From: Bacteroidota bacterium
GTDB taxonomy: Bacteria > Bacteroidota > Bacteroidia > Chitinophagales > Chitinophagaceae
Length of the DNA: 64,000 nt
NCBI GenBank assembly: GCA_029558715.1
Contig: JAKQEA010000052.1
Location: forward strand, 62,001 to 126,000
Reading direction: 5' to 3'
In this document: positions 45,403 through 54,063 of the stretch, piece by piece
Layout of the letters: each line of letters begins with the position of its first letter
How positions within the stretch are numbered: the first letter of the stretch is position 1
Program-made: the position numbers and the translations under genes
Notes under the pieces: generated by a model
Told to the model about the DNA's origin: nothing
The model's input: only the letters and a program-made list of their open reading frames with translations
The model's database searches: none

Positions 45403-46167
45403 ATGAAAAAGAATTTCATTCTGGTACTTTTTTTGTCGCTTACTGTATTTGTAAAGGGACAAACTACCTTATGTATCTCTACAGATAAAACAACCAGCCT
45501 CATTTTCCCGTTTGCCATAAAGCATGTTGACAGGGGCAGCCAGTCTATACTTGCACAACAGATAAAAGATGTACCAACTATATTATTGGTGAAGGCAGCT
45601 GCAAATAATTTCACCGAAACAAATCTAAGTGTGGTAACAGATGATGGAAGCCTTTATTCATTTGTAGTGTGCTATGATTTGAAGCCAGCGTCATGGGTAC
45701 ATTATCTGCCTGTAAATAGTAAGGCAACTACAGCGATGTATGCAAATGCAATTCTTGACAATCAACGAACAATTAAGGGTATAAAAGATAAGAAGTGGCA
45801 GTCAGTTGCAGCAATAACAGGCATCTACATAAAAGAGGATGTGCTGTTTTACCAGTTAACAGTTGAGAATTATTCTGCTGTTGATTATACAATTGATTTT
45901 ATCCGGTTTCTCATAAGGGATAAGAAGAAAGGAAAAAGAACTGCCGTGCAGGAAATTGAGTTGAAACCACAATACACTGTTGGAAATACAACAAACTTAA
46001 AAGCGAATTCAAAATCAGTTATGGTCTTTGCTCTCGAAAAGCATACTATACCTGATGTAAAGAAAATGCTATTGCAAATAAGTGAGAAGAACGGCGGCAG
46101 GCATTTCAATATAAAACTGAAAAACAAAAATATTTTAAAAGCAATTACGCTTCCGGACTTTAAATAG
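45403..46167 (+). CDS. traN: TraN conjugation protein (VirB9-like, DUF4138)
   Basis: This 254-residue exported protein has a signal peptide (MKKNFILVLFLSLTVFVKG) and a beta-rich domain: TTSLIFPFAIKHVDRGSQSI (about 29-48) and FYQLTVENYSAVDYTIDFIR (about 149-168). That is DUF4138, named TraN in Bacteroidetes transposons, comparable to VirB9 and part of the outer-membrane core. ATG 45403 is chosen since an upstream GTG overlaps traM and would bury the signal peptide. It is the last recognisable tra gene in the window; traO, traP and traQ are not seen. Confidence 0.88.
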   Translation: MKKNFILVLFLSLTVFVKGQTTLCISTDKTTSLIFPFAIKHVDRGSQSILAQQIKDVPTILLVKAAANNFTETNLSVVTDDGSLYSFVVCYDLKPASWVHYLPVNSKATTAMYANAILDNQRTIKGIKDKKWQSVAAITGIYIKEDVLFYQLTVENYSAVDYTIDFIRFLIRDKKKGKRTAVQEIELKPQYTVGNTTNLKANSKSVMVFALEKHTIPDVKKMLLQISEKNGGRHFNIKLKNKNILKAITLPDFK

Positions 46168-46173
46168 TTAAAC

Positions 46174-48000
46174 ATGCCTGTAAGTGAACACCTGGTAATG
46201 GAGGAAATGTTGAGACAACTTGGTTTCAAAAAATCTATTAAGGATGTAAGGATGTTCATTAAGGCAAAGAGCTTCGAGTTTAGCATAGCAGAAAGTAAAG
46301 TAGTCGGGAATGACACCTTAATGTACCAACTTGAATTTGAAGGTGAGGGCAATGAGACAAGATTAAAAAAGTATGAGCTAACCCTTCAATCTGTGATAAT
46401 ACCGAAAATGACTATTGAAGGCATTAACACGGCTAAACTTGAAAAGCGTCTTGTTAAAGCAGATAAATTGTATAATGATTATTACTCAGAAGACAAGCCA
46501 CTGACAAAAGAAGAAACTGAAGTAATAGAATCGTCGAACAAAGATATTCATCAACTTTTTGATGCCGGAGGAACGGCTAAAGAAATAGCTCAACTGCTCA
46601 TGTTCAAATATTGGCCGGAAGAGAATTACAAACAGTATATCCCTTTCATGGACCGGCTCAAAGAAAATTACCAGGCAGAGCTAACTGTAAATTGGAATAA
46701 TGGCAACATATTATCAGCGGAGGAAGCATATCAAAAAGCAAAACAACAGTTTCATGTATCTAAACTAAAAGAAATGAACGGGGAGCATGTAATATCAGAT
46801 GACGTATTAGCCCTTGTTCAATTTGAAATTTCTTTCGGAAGAAACTGGATGGCATACAACAAGACCTTGTATTTTATTGACAAAAGCGATGTTTACTTTT
46901 TCAACAGCCGGGATGATGCCGTTCAATTTGCAAACGACAATATCAGCGAATATGATAATTATAATGTCATACAAATTCGTTCAGTCCGGGATTTGCTTGA
47001 AAAGTTACCTTATGGCGAAGCACTTGAAAAATCTTTAAGGACTGACCCGGATGCGAACGGTTTGTATAACAAGGATGGAAATGCGTTCACCGATGCATTG
47101 ATTGACCATATCGAAGCACAACAAAGTTCATTATTCAATAATCAATTAAATACAAATTTTATGAATCAGGACAATTTAAAGTATTTGATGGATAACATTA
47201 AGTACATGGGTTTTGGCGAAAAACTCAACACAGAGCTTGAACAGAAAATGCAGGAAGGTAAGACTGACTTTCAATTAACCGCCAGTGTGGAGTTTAATAA
47301 GAAGTCTTTTGAAGCAACGCTTAACTTCAGAAAGTCGGACTCAACAGATATGTATTTCTTTAACAACTACAATGCTTCGCTTACCAAAAATAACGGCGAC
47401 ACAGTAGAGCATACCTTTTACCTGAACAAAGGAAAAGGAGTTACCGCCAAAGAAGCGTTCAATATGCTGGATGGCCGGGCTGTTCACAAGGACCTTGTTA
47501 CAAAGGACGGGGCTGAATACAAAGCTTGGCTGCAGCTTGACTTTGAAAACAAAACTGATAAAGGTTTTGAAGTAAAACAGTTTCATGAAAATTATGGTTA
47601 TGATTTAAAAGATGCAGTTTCAAAATTCGCTGTTGCGGAACTTAGCGACCCGGACAAAGAAAAAGCATTGATGACTTCGTTGCAGAAAGGCAATGTACAA
47701 TCTGTTACAATTGAAAAAGACGGAGAAAGCCATAAAATGTTTATGGAGGCAAACCCGCAGTACAAAAACGTAACCCTGTACGATTCCAATATGAAAATGG
47801 TGGTAAAGGAATCCATTGGTCAGTACCAGGCTGGTATTGAAAAGGGTGCCAAAGCCGTAAAGGAAGATGCGGCAGATGATAAAAAAAAAGATTTGAAGCA
47901 GGCACAAAAGCCGGATGACAAAAAGCTTGATAAAAAAAATGACAAATCGCTTTTGCCAAAGAAAAGAGAAGGTAAATCAAAAGGCTTGGGAGTATCTTAA
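46174..48000 (+). CDS. Unknown protein with internal repeats and a KSLLPKK tail
   Basis: This 608-residue soluble protein has no signal peptide. The first 200 residues include KYWPEENYKQYIPFM and LSAEEAYQKAK, which recur in altered form in the 250-residue protein downstream. The second half has three related units (about 370-395, 450-480 and 530-555) in which a hydrophobic strand is followed by an acidic turn and another strand, such as FEATLNFRKSD and YKAWLQLDFEN. The end is a Lys-rich linker then KSLLPKK and a basic tail, as in the methylase-helicase. The repeats recall DUF3945-like domains of Bacteroidetes elements. It is a candidate transferred effector. Confidence 0.6.
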   Translation: MPVSEHLVMEEMLRQLGFKKSIKDVRMFIKAKSFEFSIAESKVVGNDTLMYQLEFEGEGNETRLKKYELTLQSVIIPKMTIEGINTAKLEKRLVKADKLYNDYYSEDKPLTKEETEVIESSNKDIHQLFDAGGTAKEIAQLLMFKYWPEENYKQYIPFMDRLKENYQAELTVNWNNGNILSAEEAYQKAKQQFHVSKLKEMNGEHVISDDVLALVQFEISFGRNWMAYNKTLYFIDKSDVYFFNSRDDAVQFANDNISEYDNYNVIQIRSVRDLLEKLPYGEALEKSLRTDPDANGLYNKDGNAFTDALIDHIEAQQSSLFNNQLNTNFMNQDNLKYLMDNIKYMGFGEKLNTELEQKMQEGKTDFQLTASVEFNKKSFEATLNFRKSDSTDMYFFNNYNASLTKNNGDTVEHTFYLNKGKGVTAKEAFNMLDGRAVHKDLVTKDGAEYKAWLQLDFENKTDKGFEVKQFHENYGYDLKDAVSKFAVAELSDPDKEKALMTSLQKGNVQSVTIEKDGESHKMFMEANPQYKNVTLYDSNMKMVVKESIGQYQAGIEKGAKAVKEDAADDKKKDLKQAQKPDDKKLDKKNDKSLLPKKREGKSKGLGVS

Positions 48001-48041
48001 GATACTCCTTAGCTGTTTCATGCTAACAAAAAAATAGTACA

Positions 48042-48794
48042 ATGAATATTCAGAATATTTCGGCACTGGCATTACAGTTAAAGGCTATTGGTTTTGATAA
48101 CATGGGCCATGCGCTGCTGAAGCGAATTTGCCTGGTGCCGGTCACCTTCAGTATCACTGAAAAATTGTTGAGAATGCCTGAAAGTGTTTCTCTAATTTTT
48201 CATTTTGAGAAAGATGAGAAAACGAAAAGTTATAGGCTGGTATATTATGATGCTGTTTTGCAAACAGAACTTCTATTTAACAATCTTAATATTGAGGGAG
48301 TAAATGTGAAAGGTATTGATGAAAGTATGGCACAAATTGATTGGAAAGATGCTTTTGATTTTTCAAAAAGAAAAACTTTCAATCCGGATGATAGATCAGG
48401 ATATGAAAATGAGTTGAGGATTTCTCAAGTAATTGACAGCCTGAACAAGCTTGAAACTGCTGACGAAGGCAAATCAATTGCAATTGCTTTAAAGCAAAAG
48501 TATTGGTCAGAAATTCCCTACCAGGATATAATGGGCCCGGTAACCAATGGAAGAAATAAATCAGAAATTAGCCAACGCTTTTATTTTTCCGAAGGGCAAC
48601 CTGCAATATCTGCAGATGAAGCATATCGTTTTTTATTAAACCGTTGGATGGAAAAACAGATACAGTCAAAAAAGAAGCAGCAGGAGAATGGAACAGAATC
48701 CGAAACTGAAGAATCAAATGCTTCATCCGGCAGCGGCTTATTAAAAAAGCGTCGCATTGGAAATAATAAAAGGCACAAATCAATAGCGGATTGA
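48042..48794 (+). CDS. Unknown protein related to the 608-residue neighbour
   Basis: This 250-residue cytoplasmic protein has no recognised family. Its middle (about 140-210) matches the 608-residue protein in order and spacing: KQKYWSEIPYQDIM, then about 25 residues, then ISADEAYRFLLNRW. The C-terminal quarter is low-complexity and charged (KKKQQENGTESETEES) and ends in GLLKKRR followed by a basic tail, a weaker version of the KSLLPKK end. It starts 41 nt after the 608-residue gene. The two are probably co-expressed and may act together, either in the donor or after transfer. Confidence 0.55.
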   Translation: MNIQNISALALQLKAIGFDNMGHALLKRICLVPVTFSITEKLLRMPESVSLIFHFEKDEKTKSYRLVYYDAVLQTELLFNNLNIEGVNVKGIDESMAQIDWKDAFDFSKRKTFNPDDRSGYENELRISQVIDSLNKLETADEGKSIAIALKQKYWSEIPYQDIMGPVTNGRNKSEISQRFYFSEGQPAISADEAYRFLLNRWMEKQIQSKKKQQENGTESETEESNASSGSGLLKKRRIGNNKRHKSIAD

Positions 48795-48796
48795 TT

Positions 48797-49090
48797 ATGG
48801 AACCCTTTTCACCACTTACTGATTTTTACCAGGCTATCGCCCAAGATGCAAGAATTGGCACAACACACATAAGCTTGTACATGGCATTGCTACAGCAATG
48901 GAATTTGAATAACCGAGAGAACCCAATTTCGATTAAGCGGGATAAAATTATGAATGCAGCGAAAATTAATTCCCGTCATACATATAATCGTTGCATGGCT
49001 AACCTGCATGAATTCGGTTACATCATTTATGAACCTGCTGTAAACAGTGCTGTAAGCAGTAAGGTTAATTTGAATTATTGTGAAAAATAA
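48797..49090 (+). CDS. Small winged-helix-like protein
   Basis: This 97-residue protein begins at ATG 48797, 2 nt after the previous stop. The pattern ISLYMALLQQWNLNNRENPISIKRDKI is only partly quoted: SLYMALLQQW (about 28-37) and a following helix with INSRHTYNRCMANLHEFGYI (about 56-75) look like a winged helix of the sort found in replication and plasmid-control proteins. Such small genes are common at the integrase-proximal or excision end of Bacteroidetes elements. The function is unknown; DNA binding is likely. Confidence 0.6.
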   Translation: MEPFSPLTDFYQAIAQDARIGTTHISLYMALLQQWNLNNRENPISIKRDKIMNAAKINSRHTYNRCMANLHEFGYIIYEPAVNSAVSSKVNLNYCEK

Positions 49091-49099
49091 AAGTGAGTT

Positions 49100-49408
49100 A
49101 TGGGACAGAATTCAGCAGTGCCTATCTTGATACCTTTTGAGCCGGAAGAATTCTGGCAGCAGATCCGATTAATCATAAGGGAGGAAGTAGCCAGGAATCA
49201 AGAAACGAAGGTGATTAGCGATAGCTTAATGGAAACGCCGGGGCTATCCGAAAAGCCCTTGTTTAAGATGCAAGAAATTTGTAATCTGTTCAAGGTGACA
49301 AAACCTACGATTTATGATTGGATAAAACATGGTAAGCTAAAGAGGGTTAAAATCAGGTCCAGGGTCTATTTTCTGGGAAGTGAAATACGGCAATTAATGC
49401 AGGCGTAA
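49100..49408 (+). CDS. Excisionase-like HTH protein (HTH_17)
   Basis: This 102-residue protein has an N-terminal acidic helix and a C-terminal helix-turn-helix (about 52-100) with FKMQEICNLFKVTKPTIYDW and KHGKLKRVKIRSRVYF, the MerR/Xis-like HTH_17 pattern with the wing. Such proteins bend DNA at attachment sites and steer integrase towards excision. It is the last gene before the attachment region and the tRNA, about 230 nt away, which supports a role as excisionase or directionality factor. A terminator follows it directly. Confidence 0.75.
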   Translation: MGQNSAVPILIPFEPEEFWQQIRLIIREEVARNQETKVISDSLMETPGLSEKPLFKMQEICNLFKVTKPTIYDWIKHGKLKRVKIRSRVYFLGSEIRQLMQA

Positions 49409-49420
49409 AGACCAATATCA

Positions 49421-49446
49421 GGCAGCAGAAATGGCTGCCTTTTTTG
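49421..49446 (+). terminator. Intrinsic terminator after the excisionase-like gene
   Basis: GGCAGC pairs with GCTGCC around a 7-8 nt loop and is followed by six T residues. It lies 12 nt after the stop codon and closes the element's plus-strand genes before the attachment region. Confidence 0.8.
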
Positions 49447-49636
49447 TGGATATTTTAATGCACTAAAGTTTAGCTAAACAGATTAGCAATTGTAGCTTTG
49501 TAAGGAGAATTTATCAAGTTGTATAAAGTAAGATAAAGTCAAGTAAAGTTCTTCGAATAAATGGGTTTTTATAGACCCAAAAATAGACCCGAAATGAAGA
49601 AACCCGCTACAGTAGCGGGTTCCAACTTCAAACTTG
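49447..49636. other. Presumed attachment region (attR side) of the integrative element
   Basis: This gene-free stretch between the last element gene and the tRNA 3' end holds repeats expected of integrase or excisionase binding sites. They are a 12-bp palindrome GTTTAGCTAAAC (49468-49479), a run of related heptamers ATAAAGT/GTAAAGT (about 49522-49548) and two ATAGACCC repeats 12 bp apart (49571-49578, 49583-49590). The crossover core itself cannot be fixed without the other end. Confidence 0.5.
49601..49621 (-). terminator. Hairpin downstream of tRNA-Asp
   Basis: AACCCGCT and AGCGGGTT form a strong stem 15 nt beyond the tRNA 3' end. On the minus strand a T-rich stretch follows, so it probably terminates the tRNA transcript. 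It may be part of the sequence brought in by the element. Confidence 0.6.
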
Positions 49637-49710
49637 CGGACCGGACGGGACTCGAACCCGCGACCTCCGCCGTGACAGGGCGGCATTCTAACCAACTGAA
49701 CTACCGATCC
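49637..49710 (-). tRNA. tRNA-Asp (anticodon GTC)
   Basis: The minus strand folds into a complete cloverleaf: acceptor GGATCGG with CCGGTCC (one T-G pair), a D arm with AGTTGGTTA, the anticodon stem CCGCC/GGCGG around CTGTCAC with GTC at the anticodon, and a T arm GCGGG TTCGAGT CCCGT. The discriminator is G. CCA is not encoded (CAA follows). The 3' end faces the element, so its intact sequence is probably restored by the integrated copy. Confidence 0.95.
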
Positions 49711-49753
49711 GTTTCCTCTAAATAGGGTCTTTTAGCCCCATTTTTCAGGACGG

Positions 49754-49786
49754 CAAAGATAGGTCTGCAATCTTTTTCGGCCAAAA
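49754..49786 (-). promoter_or_regulatory. Promoter of tRNA-Asp
   Basis: The minus strand has TATCTTTG (49754-49761), an exact TAnnTTTG, with TTTTG 20 nt further upstream (49782-49786). This is the cleanest Bacteroidetes promoter in the window, 44 nt before the tRNA 5' end. Confidence 0.65.
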
Positions 49787-49880
49787 GTTTTTCTGTTATT
49801 TATCCACCTGTAATTCAGCATTTTGCCATCAGCCTCATATTATTATATAATCCTTAATTTAGCCGCCACATAAATAGCCT

Positions 49881-50852
49881 ATGCCCTCAGACAGAAACCG
49901 ACAGTTTATTGACTTTGAGAAGCCTATTAAAGACCTTCTTGAAGAGATAGATGATCTGAAACAAAAAGCAGAGAAAAGCAAGGTGGATTACAGCGAGGTG
50001 ATCCATAAGCTTGAGGCAAGTGTTATTGATAAAAGAAAAGAGATTACTCAAAATCTCAGTAGCTGGCAACGGGTACAATTAAGCCGGCACCCTGACAGAC
50101 CATATACCCTGAAGTATATTGATAAAATGACCAGCAATTTTGTTGAGCTCTATGGCGACCGAAATGTAAAGGATGATAAAGCTATGGTGGGTGGTTTTGC
50201 TTCCCTGGATGGGGAAACGGTGATGATCATCGGTCATCAAAAGGGAATTAATACAAAGATGCGCCAGCTCAGGAATTTTGGAATGGCTAACCCGGAAGGA
50301 TACAGGAAGGCCTTACGACTGATGAGGCTGGCTGAGAAATTCAATAAGCCGGTAATTACCCTGATTGATACACCCGGCGCTTATCCGGGACTGGAAGCTG
50401 AGGAAAGAGGACAAGGGGAAGCTATAGCCCGGAATATCTATGAAATGATACGGTTGAAAGTACCAGTAATCTGTGTGATCATTGGAGAAGGAGCCAGCGG
50501 CGGAGCATTGGGCATTGGTGTGGGAGATAAAGTGTTTATGATGGAAAATACCTGGTATACGGTTATCAGCCCTGAGAGTTGTTCTTCTATCTTGTGGCGC
50601 AGCTGGGATAAAAAGGAAGTGGCGGCAGAGCAATTGAGATTAACAGCAGATAAAATGCTTGGCTTTGGACTGATCGATGGTATCATTCCTGAGCCACCGG
50701 GTGGTGCTCATTGGGATTATAATGAAGCTGCACAGATTCTGAAGAATTATCTTGTTCCGGTGATCAAAAAGTTGAAACAGATACCCGCTGAACAAAGAGT
50801 AAGTAACAGAATAGAAAAGTTTGGCAAAATGGGTTTTTGGGAGGAAGAGTAA
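49881..50852 (+). CDS. accA: Acetyl-CoA carboxylase carboxyltransferase subunit alpha
   Basis: This 323-residue cytoplasmic subunit acts with AccD to transfer the carboxyl group from biotin to acetyl-CoA, the first step of fatty acid synthesis. The N-terminal helices ([20 protein letters not shown]), [16 protein letters not shown] and the crotonase-fold core with [20 protein letters not shown] (about 164-183) and [12 protein letters not shown] (about 199-210) are typical of AccA. The length fits the family (about 315-325). It is the first chromosomal gene beyond the tRNA. AccD is not in the window. Confidence 0.96.
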   Translation: MPSDRNRQFIDFEKPIKDLLEEIDDLKQKAEKSKVDYSEVIHKLEASVIDKRKEITQNLSSWQRVQLSRHPDRPYTLKYIDKMTSNFVELYGDRNVKDDKAMVGGFASLDGETVMIIGHQKGINTKMRQLRNFGMANPEGYRKALRLMRLAEKFNKPVITLIDTPGAYPGLEAEERGQGEAIARNIYEMIRLKVPVICVIIGEGASGGALGIGVGDKVFMMENTWYTVISPESCSSILWRSWDKKEVAAEQLRLTADKMLGFGLIDGIIPEPPGGAHWDYNEAAQILKNYLVPVIKKLKQIPAEQRVSNRIEKFGKMGFWEEE

Positions 50853-50853
50853 T

Positions 50854-51000
50854 ATGCCTGGAGTACTTAGCCCGGAGAATTATATGTATGCGACCAGTTT
50901 CATTGCTGCTTCGATTTCCGTTGTGTTTATACTGAGTTTGCCGAAGCTCACACTTCAGGTTTCTCTTTACAGTTGGACGTTTCGGAAAATCAATTATTAG
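50854..51000 (+). CDS. Possible small membrane peptide after accA
   Basis: A 48-codon ORF starts 1 nt after the accA stop and has one hydrophobic segment (ATSFIAASISVVFILSL). It might be translated by coupling to accA. No family is recognised and it may be chance; the rest of the 178-nt gap holds nothing clear. Confidence 0.2.
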   Translation: MPGVLSPENYMYATSFIAASISVVFILSLPKLTLQVSLYSWTFRKINY

Positions 51001-51030
51001 CACTCATAATTTTAATTACTAATTCATAAA

Positions 51031-51915
51031 ATGTCACTCAGAAAAAAATTCGCCGGTACTGGTATCGCCATTGTAACTCCTTTTACAGCAGATGGAAAAA
51101 TTGACTGGACTGCTTTCAGTAAACTAATTGAATTCTGGATAAAAGGAAATGTAGAATACCTTGTTGTTTTAGGCACAACCGGTGAAAGCGCTACAGTACA
51201 TGGAAAAGAAAAGCAGGAGGTTTTTTCTTTTGTGAAAAAGGAAGTGGCTGGTCGTTTGCCATTAGTGGCCGGTATCGGCGGTAATGATACTAATGAAGTA
51301 GTAAAAGGATTTAAGGAATTTGACCTTTCAGGTTATGATGCTATTCTTTCGGTGAGTCCTTACTATAACAAACCAAACCAGGAAGGGATTTTTCAACACT
51401 ATAAAGCACTGGATGCGGCCACACCATTGCCCATCATTATGTACAATGTTCCCGGAAGAACAGGCCAGAGTGTGACAGCCGAAACGCAGCTTCGGATTGC
51501 GAGAGAATGTAAAAACATATTTGCTACAAAAGAAGCCAGCGGCAATTTTGACCTGATCAACCAGATCATTAAAAATAAGCCCGATGAATTTATGGTCATC
51601 AGTGGTGATGACCCGATAACATTGCATATGATTGCTGCCGGGGCTGAAGGCCTGATCTCTGTGGTGGCCAATGCTTACCCGAAAGATTATTCAGATATGG
51701 TGCGTCTTTGCCTGGAAGGGAAATTTGCAGCAGCTCAAAAGCTGCATTATAAATACATTGACATTATCGCTTCTATGTTTGCCGAAGGAAGTCCCAGTGG
51801 TGTTAAAGCTTATTTATCGGAAATGGGTCTTTGCCAGAACACTTTCCGCTTGCCGGTATGGAAAGTGAGTGAGAAACATCATGCGAAGATTAAGGAATTA
51901 ATGAAAATGGCCTGA
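51031..51915 (+). CDS. dapA: 4-hydroxy-tetrahydrodipicolinate synthase
   Basis: This 294-residue enzyme condenses pyruvate with aspartate semialdehyde, the first step of lysine and diaminopimelate synthesis for the cell wall. Key features are LGTTGESATV (about 50-59), the active-site YNVPGRTG with Y138, and the Schiff-base lysine K167 in ATKEASGN. SGDDPITLHMIAAGAEG near residues 191-207 is also typical. Length matches the family. It stands alone between accA and a secreted esterase; the gaps of 178 and 26 nt show no clear promoter. Confidence 0.95.
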   Translation: MSLRKKFAGTGIAIVTPFTADGKIDWTAFSKLIEFWIKGNVEYLVVLGTTGESATVHGKEKQEVFSFVKKEVAGRLPLVAGIGGNDTNEVVKGFKEFDLSGYDAILSVSPYYNKPNQEGIFQHYKALDAATPLPIIMYNVPGRTGQSVTAETQLRIARECKNIFATKEASGNFDLINQIIKNKPDEFMVISGDDPITLHMIAAGAEGLISVVANAYPKDYSDMVRLCLEGKFAAAQKLHYKYIDIIASMFAEGSPSGVKAYLSEMGLCQNTFRLPVWKVSEKHHAKIKELMKMA

Positions 51916-51941
51916 GTAATGTAATTCTTCATCCTGTAATT

Positions 51942-53084
51942 ATGAGAAAACTATTTGCTGTAATAATAGCATTAACACTTTCAACAGTTGTAAAGGCTCA
52001 GGTTGCAAGGATAGAAATTAAGAATATTCCCGTTAGTAATCATGCATCTGGTGTAATCTATGCGGCCGGTTCCTTCAATAACTGGAATCCCAAAGACGAG
52101 AAATTCAAATTTCAAAAAGACGATACAGGGAATTACTTTATAGAGCTAAAGCTGGCTAATGGAAACTACGAGTATAAAATAACCCGGGGAGGCTGGGATA
52201 AAGTGGAATGTAAAAAAGGAGGAGCGGAGATTGCCAACAGAGTACTGAAAGTAGAAAGTGATATTACCATTCAGATAACGGTAGAAGAATGGGCGGATAA
52301 TATTCATGCAAAACCAAAAAGAAGTACAGCCAGTAAGAATGTAAAAATTATTGACACAGCATTTCATATCCCCCAACTGAACAGGATGAGAAGGGTATTG
52401 ATATACCTGCCGGATAATTATGCCACTTCAGGGAAACGTTATCCTGTTATGTATTTGCACGACGGACAGAATGTATTTGATGATGCCACTTCCTATGCCG
52501 GTGAATGGGGTATAGATGAGTACCTTGACTCAACAAAGGCAAGCCAATGTATTGTGGTGGCTATTGATAATGGAGGTAATAAAAGGATGAATGAGTATTG
52601 TCCTTATGATTTTACATTGAACCCTTTGAAGCCAAAGGAAAACAAAGGGGAAGGAGTGCAGTATGTTGATTTTCTTGCCAAAACCTTAAAGCCTTTTATA
52701 GATAAAAAATACCGTACACTGAAGAACAAGAAAAACACTTTTATATCCGGAGCATCTATGGGAGGATTAATCTCTTTCTATGCAGTATTGAAGTATCCAA
52801 AAGTGTTTGGCGGGGCCGGCGTTTTTTCACCATCGGTGTGGATATGTAAGGAAGATCTGTTAAACCTGGTAAAGACTGCCGGGAAAAAAGTCAATTCAAA
52901 AATCTATTTCTATTGCGGTAAACTTGAAGGACCCGGTATGGTACCTGATATGTTGAAAGTTTTTCAAGAGCTGGCTGCTGTTTCAAAATCAAAAATGACA
53001 ACGGTGATACGGGATGACGGAAAGCATAATGAACCAACATGGAGGAAAGAATTTCCTCTCTTTTATGAATGGATAATTAATTGA
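51942..53084 (+). CDS. Secreted esterase with glycogen-binding-like N-terminal domain
   Basis: This 380-residue exported protein has a signal peptide (ending VVKAQ, about residue 20). An E-set/CBM48-like domain follows (about 22-118), with AAGSFNNWNPKDEKF. An alpha/beta-hydrolase esterase domain of the EstD/FrsA-like sort (about 130-380) has YLHDGQNVFD, the nucleophile GASMGG (Ser near 268) and a terminal His in GKHNEPTW (about 364-371). Such enzymes cleave acyl esters, for example on siderophores or plant polymers; the substrate is unknown. It converges with rnz; the two stop codons abut exactly in TGATCA. Confidence 0.82.
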   Translation: MRKLFAVIIALTLSTVVKAQVARIEIKNIPVSNHASGVIYAAGSFNNWNPKDEKFKFQKDDTGNYFIELKLANGNYEYKITRGGWDKVECKKGGAEIANRVLKVESDITIQITVEEWADNIHAKPKRSTASKNVKIIDTAFHIPQLNRMRRVLIYLPDNYATSGKRYPVMYLHDGQNVFDDATSYAGEWGIDEYLDSTKASQCIVVAIDNGGNKRMNEYCPYDFTLNPLKPKENKGEGVQYVDFLAKTLKPFIDKKYRTLKNKKNTFISGASMGGLISFYAVLKYPKVFGGAGVFSPSVWICKEDLLNLVKTAGKKVNSKIYFYCGKLEGPGMVPDMLKVFQELAAVSKSKMTTVIRDDGKHNEPTWRKEFPLFYEWIIN

Positions 53085-53987
53085 TCAAATTGTATAAGCT
53101 ACGCCTTCTAATGCCAGCTCCGTGTCAGGGAAAACTTCTTTCGCTTCCGCTTCGAATTCCTCCAATGTATCGTATTTGCTGCTGAAATGGCCGATGAGTA
53201 ATTTCTTTACACCGGCTTTCTTTGCGATCAACGCTGCCTGTTTAGTGGTGGAGTGGAAGCGTAGTTCCGCCCTCTCCCGAAGGTTATCGAGGTAAGTGGC
53301 CTCATGATATATCATATCAAAACCCTCTATATGAGTTAGTATATTCTCATCATACTTTGTATCGGCACAAAAAGCATATTTTTTTCCTGGCTCAGCTGCT
53401 TCTGTTACCCATTCATTCTTTACAACACTGCCATCTTTTTTTGTATAGTCATCACCTTTTATAAGACGGTCGTAAAAAACTGCTGGTATCTCATACTCCT
53501 TTGCTTTTTCCGGGAGAAGGCTCCTGGGTTGTTTTTTTTGTTCAAAAGAGAAACCATAACACTCAATACGATGATTGGTAGGGAAGCACTTTACGGTAAG
53601 CTTGTCTGTATCGATTAATGTTTTAGCTTCAGTGATATGATGTATATGTAAGGGATAACAGATTTGTGTATCCGCCACTTTCAGTTGCAGCTCAATGATC
53701 TCACGGAGAGGTGCCGGGCCATATACATGCAGCACTTGCTGATGGCTGAGCAGGCTTAGTGAATTGATCAGGCCAATAAGCCCAAAATAATGATCACCGT
53801 GGAGGTGAGAGATGAAAATATGTGAGATCTTGCTCCGCCTGATCTTATAATTTATTAATTGAATTTGTGTGCCCTCACCACAATCCACCAGGTAATTATT
53901 GCCATCCAGTGTTATTACCTGGCTGGTAGGATGCCGGTCAAATGCCGGAACAGCAGAGTTATTTCCAAGGATAGTGACTGCAAACAT
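53085..53987 (-). CDS. rnz: Ribonuclease Z
   Basis: This 300-residue metallo-beta-lactamase enzyme matures tRNA 3' ends. Metal ligands are in HLHGDH (61-66), with further ligands in the FCADTKYD region (about 207-214) and GHFSSKY near the C-terminus. The start MFAVTILGNNSAVPAFDRHPTSQ is quoted only in part: GNNSAVPAFDRHPTSQ is the RNase Z opening. The substrate-binding exosite arm is present (about 150-190). The upstream STAS gene, 76 nt away, is on the same strand, a pairing often seen in this phylum. The tRNA-Asp here lacks an encoded CCA, so 3' processing by RNase Z fits. Confidence 0.93.
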   Translation of the reverse strand: MFAVTILGNNSAVPAFDRHPTSQVITLDGNNYLVDCGEGTQIQLINYKIRRSKISHIFISHLHGDHYFGLIGLINSLSLLSHQQVLHVYGPAPLREIIELQLKVADTQICYPLHIHHITEAKTLIDTDKLTVKCFPTNHRIECYGFSFEQKKQPRSLLPEKAKEYEIPAVFYDRLIKGDDYTKKDGSVVKNEWVTEAAEPGKKYAFCADTKYDENILTHIEGFDMIYHEATYLDNLRERAELRFHSTTKQAALIAKKAGVKKLLIGHFSSKYDTLEEFEAEAKEVFPDTELALEGVAYTI

Positions 53988-54063
53988 GAAACGGTCAGTG
54001 ATTTGGTGTGAACGATTACTACAAAAGACCAGTGCCTAAACCTTTTAGCTGCATTTGCAGCGA

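Noticed and set aside
1-49410. Integrase, relaxase and coupling protein expected for a conjugative element
   Set aside because: No protein with tyrosine-recombinase, MobA-like or VirD4/TraD-like motifs is visible in this stretch. They are presumably to the left of the window.
49483-49695. A 70-codon minus-strand ORF and a plus-strand ORF running through the tRNA-Asp gene
   Set aside because: Both read through a complete tRNA cloverleaf; such ORFs are a common annotation artefact.
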